From the NCBI GenBank assembly GCA_016293645.1, contig JAEDDW010000093.1, forward strand, positions 1-6,434: 6,434 nucleotides of DNA, given 5' to 3'. Each line of letters starts with the position of its first letter. The stretch's first letter is position 1. Below the pieces are notes generated by a model. That model worked only from the letters and a program-made list of their open reading frames with translations, was not told where the DNA came from and searched no databases. Of the stretch, positions 1 through 5,146 are shown in pieces. This DNA is from Treponema sp. GTDB taxonomy: Bacteria; Spirochaetota; Spirochaetia; Treponematales; Treponemataceae. The position numbers and the translations under genes were made by a program.

Positions 1-36
1 AAGCATTTAACGGGAAAAGTAACGAACTGTATTTTT

Positions 37-147
37 TTATGGAAGACTGTTCGTAATCCTGTGCTTGATGACACATTTACAGCAGTTTCCGTGATTCGGA
101 TATGTCAGCTTCGGACACATACATTCTTTTAAATTGGGACAGTTCAT
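37..147 (-). CDS. Small Cys-rich protein, DUF6485-like (36 aa)
   Basis: The ATG at 147 follows a good Shine-Dalgarno (GAGGAG, about 8 nt upstream) and opens a 36-codon frame ending in TAA. Six cysteines (C3, C9, C11, C22, C23, C25) and two histidines (H19, H29) form a pattern CP-x5-C-x-CPK ... NHGNCCKC ... KH. From memory this matches the short bacterial DUF6485-type proteins (CPC..HGxCCxC...H...LP). A zinc or Fe-S ligand role is inference; no function is established. Family members usually continue past the LP with a few residues including another Cys, whereas this copy stops right after NSLP, so it is slightly short. It lies downstream of the thioredoxin-like gene on the same strand but beyond a hairpin terminator, so it is probably read through at low level or from its own promoter. 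The strong SD, Cys spacing and intact frame argue for a real gene. Confidence 0.68.
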   Translation of the reverse strand: MNCPNLKECMCPKLTYPNHGNCCKCVIKHRITNSLP

Positions 148-170
148 TCCTTACACTCCTCGTAATTTAA

Positions 171-215
171 AAATAACACCAGAAGCTTCGTAGGTGAACT
201 CTCCTGGTGTTATTT
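171..215 (-). terminator. Hairpin terminator after the thioredoxin-like gene
   Basis: A perfect 12-bp inverted repeat (171-182 pairs with 204-215; arm AAATAACACCAG) has a 21-nt loop. Read on the minus strand, the stem starts 11 nt after the thioredoxin-like stop codon and is followed by an AT-rich run with five T. The loop is longer than in typical intrinsic terminators and the stem foot is A/T-rich, so termination may be partial. Its position, between the thioredoxin-like gene and the 36-aa Cys-rich gene, suggests it sets their relative expression. Confidence 0.65.
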
Positions 216-226
216 ATGCAATAATT

Positions 227-523
227 TTACTTTGAAAGAAGCTTCTTTACTTCCTCAACCTTCAGAACCTTTCCAGTTGAAACAACTTCCCCGTTCACCA
301 TCAAAGCCGGCATACTCATAACTCCCGCTTCCATGATTTTCTGAAGATCTGTCACATATTCAAGATCAACTGCAAGATTCATTTCTGCAAGTGCATCAAT
401 CACATTCTGATGAAGAGCCTTGCAGTTCTTGCATCCGCTTCCAAAAACCTTTACAGTTTCAACCTTACCCTTTGCTTCCTTTGCAGCTGATTCACAGCTA
501 CCGTCACAACAACAATCGCTCAT
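227..523 (-). CDS. Small thioredoxin-like redox protein (CxxC, Thioredoxin_3 type)
   Basis: A 98-residue protein whose core (about residues 21-97) is a compact thioredoxin fold of the TM0996/MTH895 'redox-active disulfide protein 2' type. A beta strand VKVFG leads into the active site GSGCKNCK (C31, C34), and a cis-proline sits in MSMPAL (P72). The fold closes with a VNGEVV hairpin and a C-terminal Lys-rich helix. Family knowledge: these proteins act as cytosolic disulfide reductases and often sit beside ArsP/DUF318 permeases. Here the gene begins 27 nt after the permease stop with a strong SD (AAGGAGG, 6 nt before the ATG), so the two are very probably co-transcribed. Unusual is an N-terminal extension with four cysteines (C4, C5, C6, C10) and acidic residues, which looks like a soft-metal or metalloid-binding tag. 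It could reduce the permease or the regulator, or hand on a thiol-bound substrate; that role is inference. Confidence 0.88.
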   Translation of the reverse strand: MSDCCCDGSCESAAKEAKGKVETVKVFGSGCKNCKALHQNVIDALAEMNLAVDLEYVTDLQKIMEAGVMSMPALMVNGEVVSTGKVLKVEEVKKLLSK

Positions 524-550
524 TTAAAGCCTCCTTAAATTGTTTTATAT

Positions 551-1555
551 TTACAATATAAATCCCTGAACTAAATTGAAAAAATAACCGACTAAAATAA
601 TTCCCAAAGTGCAAATCGAAATGAAAACGCCCAAAAGTTTAGGCTTCACCGCCTTGCTCAGCATGATCATACTTGGAAGACTCAATGTTGTAACCGCCAT
701 CATAAAGCTCAAGACAACACCAAGCAATGCTCCTTTTGCCAGAAGACTTTCCGCTATAGGAATGCAGCCGAAAATATCTGCATACATTGGAACGCCGCAT
801 ATTGTGGCAAGAACCACTCCAAATGGATTATTAGAACCAAGCACTTTCTGAATCCAGCTTTCAGGAATCCAGTTGTGAACCAAGGCTCCAATTCCAACGC
901 CAACCAAAATGTAAGGAAAAACCTTTTTCCATGTTTCAAGAACTGCATCCAGCGCCGACTTGAATCTGTCTTTCTGAGAAATCTCTTCTTCCGGAAGATT
1001 TGTGTTTATGTTCTTTCCATTGCGGATAAAGTCTGCAACCTGATCTTCCATATGAAGCTTTTCAATTATGGTTCCGCCAAGTACAGCGATTATAAGGCCA
1101 ACGATTACATAAGCCACTGCAATTTTCCATCCAAAAATGCTCATCAAAAGTACAAGACTTCCCAGATCCACCATAGGGGACGAAATCAAAAAACTGAAAG
1201 TTACGCCCAGAGGAAGTCCCGCAGTTGTAAAGCCCATAAAAAGCGGAATGGATGAACAACTGCAGAATGGAGTTACAGTTCCAAGAAGAGCAGCCACAAT
1301 CCTTGCTCTAATGCCGTTAAACCGCCCCATGATTTTCTTGCTTCTTTCCGGTGGAAAATAGGACTGAATGTATGAAATTATGAAAATCAATACGAAAAGC
1401 AGAACAGTAATTTTTATTACATCATAAATGAAAAAACTTACGCTTCCCCCTATTCTGGTCGTTACATCAAGCCCGCAAAACCCCAAAAAATTCTGAACAA
1501 GAACATTCAGCCACTTCATCCCAAGAATCTGATTCTGTATAAAATCCCAAACCAT
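551..1555 (-). CDS. ArsP/DUF318-family permease (putative organoarsenical efflux)
   Basis: A 334-residue polytopic inner-membrane protein of the UPF0718/DUF318 (ArsP_1) permease family. Two hydrophobic bundles flank a charged cytosolic loop (about residues 165-210). The signature TPFCSCSSIPLF lies at 95-106 (C98, C100), followed by SSPMVD at 125-130; the second half has CGVPMYADIFGCIP at 253-266. About eight membrane segments can be drawn, with the first strong one near 47-63. Family knowledge: characterised ArsP proteins export trivalent organoarsenicals such as methylarsenite and roxarsone(III) using conserved cysteines. Other DUF318 members have unknown substrates, so this assignment is probable, not proven. 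The start is set by AGAGG 6 nt before ATG. It lies 97 nt downstream of arsR and 27 nt upstream of the thioredoxin-like gene, as expected for an arsR-arsP-redox operon. No arsC, acr3, arsB or arsM accompanies it in the window, which favours an organoarsenical or other thiophilic substrate over arsenate resistance. Confidence 0.88.
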   Translation of the reverse strand: MVWDFIQNQILGMKWLNVLVQNFLGFCGLDVTTRIGGSVSFFIYDVIKITVLLFVLIFIISYIQSYFPPERSKKIMGRFNGIRARIVAALLGTVTPFCSCSSIPLFMGFTTAGLPLGVTFSFLISSPMVDLGSLVLLMSIFGWKIAVAYVIVGLIIAVLGGTIIEKLHMEDQVADFIRNGKNINTNLPEEEISQKDRFKSALDAVLETWKKVFPYILVGVGIGALVHNWIPESWIQKVLGSNNPFGVVLATICGVPMYADIFGCIPIAESLLAKGALLGVVLSFMMAVTTLSLPSMIMLSKAVKPKLLGVFISICTLGIILVGYFFNLVQGFIL

Positions 1556-1592
1556 ATGGTTCCTCTTGTTATATCTATATATTTACAACTTT

Positions 1593-1615
1593 CGATATAT
1601 AACACAAAAATATCG
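1593..1615 (-). promoter_or_regulatory. Candidate ArsR operator upstream of the permease
   Basis: CGATAT (1593-1598) and ATATCG (1610-1615) form a perfect inverted repeat with an 11-nt spacer, 38 nt upstream of the permease start. The same hexamer recurs in the arsR promoter region. AT-rich dyads are usual for ArsR-family sites. A permease promoter would lie here, but no convincing -35/-10 pair stands out, so an internal promoter is uncertain. Confidence 0.45.
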
Positions 1616-1639
1616 GTGATTCCATTCTTTGAAATCACC
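1615..1639 (-). terminator. Short hairpin between arsR and the permease
   Basis: GGTGATT/AATCACC form a 7-bp stem (1615-1621 with 1633-1639) and an 11-nt loop, 13 nt after the arsR stop. On the minus strand it is followed by GATATTTTTG. It could be a weak intrinsic terminator or attenuator that lowers permease transcription relative to arsR. It abuts the ATATCG half-site at 1610-1615. The stem is short and the T-run is displaced by four nt, so confidence is limited. Confidence 0.35.
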
Positions 1640-1652
1640 AGCCTTAATAATC

Positions 1653-1958
1653 TTATTTACCGCAGCATACCGACTTGCCGCTTTCTTTATTGCAGCTTAT
1701 TGATCCAATAACAGACTTGAATTCGGAAAATTTCTTGCAGTTGATTGAATAGTAAACCCATTTTCCGTCTTTTCTGAAACTGACCAGATCACAGTCTGTA
1801 AGAATCTTCATATGATGAGAAAGTGTAGACTGCCCTATATTGAATTCTTCCAGGAGCTTGCAGGCACAAAGCTCACCCTTTGTCAGAAGCTGGATGATCT
1901 TTACACGGTTTTCATCTCCCAGAGCTTTGCAGATCTTTGCAATTTCCCGTTCTTTCAT
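1653..1958 (-). CDS. arsR: ArsR-family winged-helix repressor
   Basis: A 101-residue ArsR/SmtB-type regulator: helix with KALGDENRVKIIQLL (11-25), metalloid site ELCACKL (C31, C33), recognition helix IGQSTLSHHMKIL (41-53) and beta wing VSFRKDGKWVYYSI (59-72). Family knowledge: apo-ArsR binds operator DNA as a dimer and leaves it when As(III)/Sb(III) or another soft metal binds the cysteines. The third Cys of the E. coli ELCVCDLC site is Leu here (L36). Extra cysteines occur at 10, 56, 74, 89 and a C-terminal pair, C98-C99. Start choice: the frame is open to 2015, but the ATG at 1958 has GAGG 5 nt upstream, gives the family's normal N-terminus, and lies about 22 nt after the start site predicted from the promoter; the upstream ATGs at 2015 and 1985 precede that start site. 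It is the first gene of the minus-strand cluster and diverges from yeiH. Persulfide or other thiol sensing is an alternative to arsenic sensing. Confidence 0.88.
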   Translation of the reverse strand: MKEREIAKICKALGDENRVKIIQLLTKGELCACKLLEEFNIGQSTLSHHMKILTDCDLVSFRKDGKWVYYSINCKKFSEFKSVIGSISCNKESGKSVCCGK

Positions 1959-1971
1959 TTTGACCTCTTTC

Positions 1972-2015
1972 ATATCGACACTCATAGATATAATATAAAT
2001 ATCGATAATTATCAA
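1972..2015 (-). promoter_or_regulatory. arsR promoter with overlapping candidate operator
   Basis: On the minus strand, TTGATA (2015-2010), a 17-nt spacer and TATATC (1992-1987) form a plausible sigma70-type promoter, giving a start near 1980. ATATCG occurs at 1999-2004, within the spacer, and again at 1972-1977, exactly 27 nt away and just past the predicted start. A perfect 10-bp palindrome GATAATTATC (2004-2013) overlaps the -35. Operator elements inside a promoter are what ArsR autorepression needs. The operator assignment rests on motif recurrence only. Confidence 0.5.
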
Positions 2016-2060
2016 TGTGAAGGAAACAATTTACAAGTTTCAATTCATAAGAAAAATAAC

Positions 2061-2066
2061 TATAAT
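2061..2066 (+). promoter_or_regulatory. Candidate -10 for the yeiH-family gene
   Basis: A perfect TATAAT lies 18 nt before the ATG at 2085; the only hexamer at 17-nt spacing is the poor TTTCAA (2038-2043). It would start transcription near 2073, just ahead of the SD AGAGG (2074-2078), giving a leader of about 12 nt. Another TATAAT on the plus strand at 1989-1994 is an alternative and would overlap the ArsR-type motifs. Confidence 0.4.
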
Positions 2067-2084
2067 CATACCCAGAGGTTAACT

Positions 2085-3152
2085 ATGGATTTCATGAAAA
2101 ATAACTGGAAAGGAATTCTCATTTCCCTTTTGATCGCCGTACCTTCCTGGTTTTTAGGAAAGCTGTTCCCGATTGTGGGCGGACCTGTCATTGCAATTGT
2201 TGCAGGCATGATCATTACGATTTTTGTAAAAGATAAAAGTTCTTTCGCCTGCGGAATTAAGTTCACTTCTAAAAAAGTCTTGCAGTGGGCAGTAATTCTT
2301 CTGGGCTTTGGCCTTGATCTTGGCGTTGTTGCTAAAACTGGAGTTCAGTCTCTGCCAATCATCTGTTCTACAATTGCAACTTCGTTAATTGTTGCATTCA
2401 TCCTTTGCAAGCTGGCAAAAATTCCTGGAAACATTTCTACCCTCATTGGAGTTGGTTCTTCAATCTGTGGAGGATCCGCAATCGCGGCTACTGCTCCTGT
2501 AATCGGTGCAGACGATGAAGAAGTCGCTCAGGCAATTTCGGTAATCTTCTTCTTCAATGTTCTGGCCGCAATCATTTTTCCATACTTTGGTCAGCTGGTA
2601 GGATTTTCTACATCAAGCGGAGAAGCCTTTGGTATTTTCGCCGGAACTGCCGTAAATGATACATCTTCCGTAACAGCCTGTGCATCAACCTGGGATGCCA
2701 TGTGGAATCTAGGATCTGCGACTCTGGACAAGGCTGTAACTGTAAAACTCACACGCACCCTTGCAATCATTCCAATCACATTGGTTCTTGCATTGTACAA
2801 GGCACATCAGGCAAAGAAAAGTTCAGCTGAAACTACAGGCACTTCTTCATTCAGCTTGAAGAAAATCTTTCCCTGGTTCATTCTGTATTTTATTGCCGCA
2901 AGCCTCATTACAACTTTGTGCTACAAGTTTATCTCTGCCCCTGATGCATTGAATGTTGTAAAAGAAATTTACAAGTTCCTTAAAAACTGTTCAAAATTTT
3001 TCATCATTCTTGCCATGGCCGCAATTGGATTCAACACAAACATCATCAAGCTTGTAAAAACCGGCGGAAAACCATTGATCATGGGAGCATGCTGCTGGAT
3101 ATGTATCACTGCCGTAGGCCTTCTGATGCAGCACGTCATGGGATTGTGGTAA
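2085..3152 (+). CDS. YeiH/UPF0324-family putative anion exporter
   Basis: A 355-residue integral membrane protein with about ten hydrophobic segments, close to the usual family length of about 330-350. Family landmarks: IVGGPVIAIVAGMII (30-44), LQWAVILLGFGLDLG (66-80), GVGSSICGGSAIAATAPVIGADDEE (122-146), FAGTAVNDTSSVTAC (185-199), KLTRTLAIIP (221-230) and AMAAIGFNTNIIKL (310-323). Family knowledge: PF03601 members are annotated as putative sulfate exporters; E. coli YeiH lies beside the LysR regulator YeiE, which is linked to sulfite stress. The transported species is not proven. The frame is open upstream to 1812, but that part crosses the arsR promoter and gene; ATG 2085 has AGAGG 6 nt before it and begins right at the first hydrophobic helix. 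It diverges from arsR with a 126-nt gap, so ArsR may influence it. No clear terminator follows; the next 224 nt are non-coding. Confidence 0.87.
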   Translation: MDFMKNNWKGILISLLIAVPSWFLGKLFPIVGGPVIAIVAGMIITIFVKDKSSFACGIKFTSKKVLQWAVILLGFGLDLGVVAKTGVQSLPIICSTIATSLIVAFILCKLAKIPGNISTLIGVGSSICGGSAIAATAPVIGADDEEVAQAISVIFFFNVLAAIIFPYFGQLVGFSTSSGEAFGIFAGTAVNDTSSVTACASTWDAMWNLGSATLDKAVTVKLTRTLAIIPITLVLALYKAHQAKKSSAETTGTSSFSLKKIFPWFILYFIAASLITTLCYKFISAPDALNVVKEIYKFLKNCSKFFIILAMAAIGFNTNIIKLVKTGGKPLIMGACCWICITAVGLLMQHVMGLW

Positions 3153-3202
3153 ATTTGTGAGAAACAGATTCTCCAAAGCCAGCATCAGAAACCTGCAGCC
3201 AG

Positions 3203-3323
3203 TGAGACGGACAAGGGATGCGGAAGGCGGCGGAGCCGTTGCGGCCTCCTGGCCGTAATGGAGGTAGCGAAGCGTACGGAACCTGGAGCAGCCCGGTTTT
3301 TGCGCCAGCAAAAATGGCCCCGT
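3203..3323. repeat. GC-rich structured intergenic block, probable dispersed element
   Basis: The gap between the yeiH-family stop and the aminopeptidase contains about 120 nt at roughly two-thirds GC, against a much more AT-rich surround. It is packed with small inverted repeats: CGGCC-tcct-GGCCG (3242-3255), CCTCC/GGAGG (3245-3249 and 3260-3264) and TTTTTGC-gcca-GCAAAAA (3297-3314). Near-direct repeats ACCTG-CAGCC (3191-3200) and ACCTGGAG-CAGCC (3282-3294) lie near its two ends. No plausible protein is encoded: a long minus frame crosses it but has no SD and no family features. It may be a dispersed REP- or MITE-like element, or a structured RNA. Only one copy is visible here, so 'repeat' is inference. 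Confidence 0.45.
3297..3314. other. Hairpin at the right end of the GC-rich block
   Basis: TTTTTGC and GCAAAAA form a 7-bp stem with a GCCA loop, flanked by CCCGG on the left and GGCCCC on the right. It is symmetrical and has no proper T-run after it on the plus strand, so it is not a standard terminator for the yeiH-family gene. Confidence 0.4.
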
Positions 3324-3364
3324 AAAAAAACATTCAGCATACAGAAAAAAAATCACTTTTGCAC

Positions 3365-3370
3365 TATATT
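3365..3370 (+). promoter_or_regulatory. Candidate -10 for the aminopeptidase (leaderless geometry)
   Basis: TATATT ends 6 nt before ATG 3377, so the predicted start site coincides with the start codon. The tRNA-fMet promoter downstream shares the same nine bases CACTATATT. No -35 hexamer is evident (CAGAAA at 17-nt spacing), but an A-tract lies just upstream. Confidence 0.38.
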
Positions 3371-3376
3371 TTAGAT

Positions 3377-4477
3377 ATGAGTATTTTTGAAAAGAAAGAA
3401 AAAACTCCGTCACAGACTGTGGTGGATGATGTTTGTAAAATCAAGAAAGGCGAAAAGGTCCTAATCATTGCAAATCCTGAGACAAGCTACATTTCCCAGG
3501 AACTATACAAGGCAGCATTGGAAGCAGGGGCAAAACCGGTTCTTGCATATCAGCCTAAAAAAACTTCCGGAGATTTTTGCGAGGAATCTGTTGTCGGAGC
3601 GATCAAAAGCGAACCTGATGTAATTTTTTCCATTTCCGAGATCAAACTGGGTAAGGACGAAAAAGCAATCCAGACTCCATATGAGATTGACGGCAAGACT
3701 TTTGACAATACATTTGACTATCTTCTCAACGGAAAGAAAACAATCCGCGCTGTATGGACTCCTGGTCTCACAGAGGACATGTACAACAGAACTGTAAACA
3801 TCGACTATAAAAAACTTGCTGAAAACTGTGCCACCCTTTGCAGGAAATTTGAAAATGCACAGAGCGTCCATGTAACAGCACCAGGCGGAACTGATATAAC
3901 CATCGGACTTACAGACAGAGCCGGCATGGTTGATGACGGTGATTTTTCAAAACCAGGAACAGGCGGAAATATTCCGGCCGGCGAAACTTTCATCAGCCCT
4001 GTTGTTGGTACAAGCGAAGGCGTAATCGTCTACGACGGAAGCATGACTTTCAGCGATGGTGATGCAATTCTTGAGACTCCCATTTCATGTAAGGTCGAAA
4101 AGGGATTCATAACGGACATCACCGGCGGAGAAGAAGCAAAGAGACTTTTAAAGGACATCACCCAGGCTGAAAAGGATTCCGTTAAAATGGAAGAAAGCGG
4201 AAAACTTCCAAAGGGTCAGGGAGCGATCTACGCAAAGAACGCACGCAACATCGGAGAGCTTGGAATAGGACTTAATCCTGCGGCAAACATCACGGGCAAC
4301 ATGCTTGAAGATGAGAAAGCTTTCCGCACATGTCATTTTGCAGTTGGGGAAAACTACGACGGAGATGCTCCTGCTTTGATTCATTTTGACGGAGTTGTTC
4401 GTGAACCTACAATTATTATAAAATACGCAGACGGAACTGAAACAACGGTTCTTGAAAACGGAGATTTGAAGTTATGA
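3377..4477 (+). CDS. M29-family (thermophilic type) metallo-aminopeptidase
   Basis: A 366-residue cytosolic protein with the M29 (AmpS/PepS/AmpT-like) aminopeptidase architecture. It has an N-terminal alpha/beta part starting VVDDVCKIKKGEKVLI (15-30) and a C-terminal metal-binding domain. Family metal ligands can all be placed: E203 in IPAGETF, E294 in GELGIGLNP, H320 in TCHFAVGEN, H336 and D338 in IHFDG; Y327, seven residues after H320, matches the conserved active-site Tyr. Such enzymes remove N-terminal residues from peptides with two divalent metals. At 366 residues it is shorter than the usual roughly 400, mostly at the N-terminus. Start: ATG 3377 gives a sensible N-terminus; a TTG six codons upstream is possible but has no SD. 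No SD precedes 3377 either, and a -10-like TATATT sits 6 nt before it. The stop overlaps the next gene's ATG (ATGA), implying translational coupling. Confidence 0.84.
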   Translation: MSIFEKKEKTPSQTVVDDVCKIKKGEKVLIIANPETSYISQELYKAALEAGAKPVLAYQPKKTSGDFCEESVVGAIKSEPDVIFSISEIKLGKDEKAIQTPYEIDGKTFDNTFDYLLNGKKTIRAVWTPGLTEDMYNRTVNIDYKKLAENCATLCRKFENAQSVHVTAPGGTDITIGLTDRAGMVDDGDFSKPGTGGNIPAGETFISPVVGTSEGVIVYDGSMTFSDGDAILETPISCKVEKGFITDITGGEEAKRLLKDITQAEKDSVKMEESGKLPKGQGAIYAKNARNIGELGIGLNPAANITGNMLEDEKAFRTCHFAVGENYDGDAPALIHFDGVVREPTIIIKYADGTETTVLENGDLKL

Positions 4478-5028
4478 AAAAAACAGCATCGGTTGCAATG
4501 ATTCTTGCAGCATGCCTCATGACACAGGCTTTTGCATGGGGAAAGAAAGCCGAAGAGAAAGAAGAAAAAACACAGATTGAGAAAGATGTTTCAGATGCCC
4601 TTGAATCAGCAGGCAACGGAATCTCAAAAGGAATTGAAGCTGCCAGCCAGGGAATAAAAAAAGGTGTCGGCAAAGTCAAGGAAAAGTCCGAAGACGGAAC
4701 CAAAGAACGCGCCAAAGAAAAGGCCGCAGACATAGGAACCAAAATCGGTGATTCTGTAAAATCCGGAGTAAAGAAAACAGAAGACGCAATCAACAACCAT
4801 TCTCCAAAATTCCTTACAGGAACGTTGAAGGTAAAAGGGAAAGGAAAGAACTCAACTTTCACATTGAAGGCAGACGACGGAAATACTTATACGGTAAAAC
4901 CCTTCAGCAGTTCTGAAGATGCCATCATAAAACTTTCTGCCTACAATAAAATGAAAATAAAAATCAGCGGCATGCTGAATGCGGAAACAAACACAATCAC
5001 ACTTACAACATACAAACTTGCTGAATGA
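4474..5028 (+). CDS. Exported Lys/Glu-rich protein, possible lipoprotein
   Basis: A 184-residue protein I do not recognise as a named family. Residues 1-21 form an export signal: KK, a short hydrophobic run, then either signal peptidase I cleavage at AFA|W (after 21) or a lipobox LAAC with C14. Residues about 26-108 are highly charged, Lys/Glu/Gly-rich and predicted mostly amphipathic helix, with repeated G-I-x-K-G and K-E-K-A-like units. Residues about 113-182 look like a small beta domain (LTGTLKVKGKGKNSTFTL ... YTVKPF ... MKIKISGMLN ... TITLTTYKL), with OB-fold-like strand spacing. It starts within the aminopeptidase stop codon (ATGA), with GGAG 10 nt upstream, so it is translationally coupled. 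The helical part resembles low-complexity apolipoprotein- or LEA-like segments; an envelope role is inference. Confidence 0.8.
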   Translation: MKKTASVAMILAACLMTQAFAWGKKAEEKEEKTQIEKDVSDALESAGNGISKGIEAASQGIKKGVGKVKEKSEDGTKERAKEKAADIGTKIGDSVKSGVKKTEDAINNHSPKFLTGTLKVKGKGKNSTFTLKADDGNTYTVKPFSSSEDAIIKLSAYNKMKIKISGMLNAETNTITLTTYKLAE

Positions 5029-5033
5029 AAAAT

Positions 5034-5068
5034 GGCAGGGTACTTCGACTGCGCTCAGCAACCCTGCC
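5034..5068. terminator. GC-rich hairpin in the convergent gap
   Basis: GGCAGGGT (5034-5041) pairs with ACCCTGCC (5061-5068), an 8-bp perfect stem with a 19-nt loop containing CTTCGACTGCGCTCAGC. It begins 5 nt after the exported-protein stop. On the plus strand no T-run follows; on the minus strand ATTTTTC does. It may act as a bidirectional or backup terminator. The loop sequence also resembles dispersed hairpin repeats common in some genomes. Confidence 0.5.
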
Positions 5069-5093
5069 GTCATAGATTAGGCAACTTACAAAA

Positions 5094-5121
5094 AAGGCTG
5101 TCGTTAAACAACGGCAGCCTT
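5094..5121 (-). terminator. Strong intrinsic terminator of the ABC ATPase gene
   Basis: A 12-bp stem (5094-5105 with 5110-5121; one U.G pair, loop aaac on the plus strand) is followed on the minus strand by a run of T and begins 25 nt after the ABC stop. The GC-rich core GGCTG/CAGCC and the T-run make it canonical. On the plus strand it is followed by TCATCATTTT, so it may also act weakly for the convergent operon. Confidence 0.85.
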
Positions 5122-5146
5122 CATCATTTTAAATTAATCTTTCCAA

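Noticed and set aside
875..1255. 126-aa plus-strand frame inside the permease
   Set aside because: Antisense shadow of the conserved ArsP-type gene; no SD and basic low-quality composition.
1959..2015. Longer ArsR start at 2015 or 1985
   Set aside because: Both lie upstream of the start site predicted from the TTGATA/TATATC promoter and have no SD; the added residues are translated AT-rich operator DNA.
1812..2084. Long N-terminal extension of the yeiH-family frame
   Set aside because: It crosses arsR on the opposite strand and its promoter, encodes no family sequence, and ATG 2085 has a proper SD and starts at the first membrane helix.
3359..3376. TTG start six codons upstream for the aminopeptidase
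   Set aside because: No SD, a rare start codon, and the extra residues overlap the likely -10 hexamer.
2991..3413. 140-aa minus-strand frame across the GC-rich block
   Set aside because: No SD, no domain, overlaps the yeiH-family 3' end, the block and the aminopeptidase start; composition reflects the GC-rich element.
4416..4862. 148-aa minus-strand frame
   Set aside because: Antisense to the exported protein; its Ser/Phe/Pro-rich composition is the mirror of the Lys/Glu-rich coding sequence.
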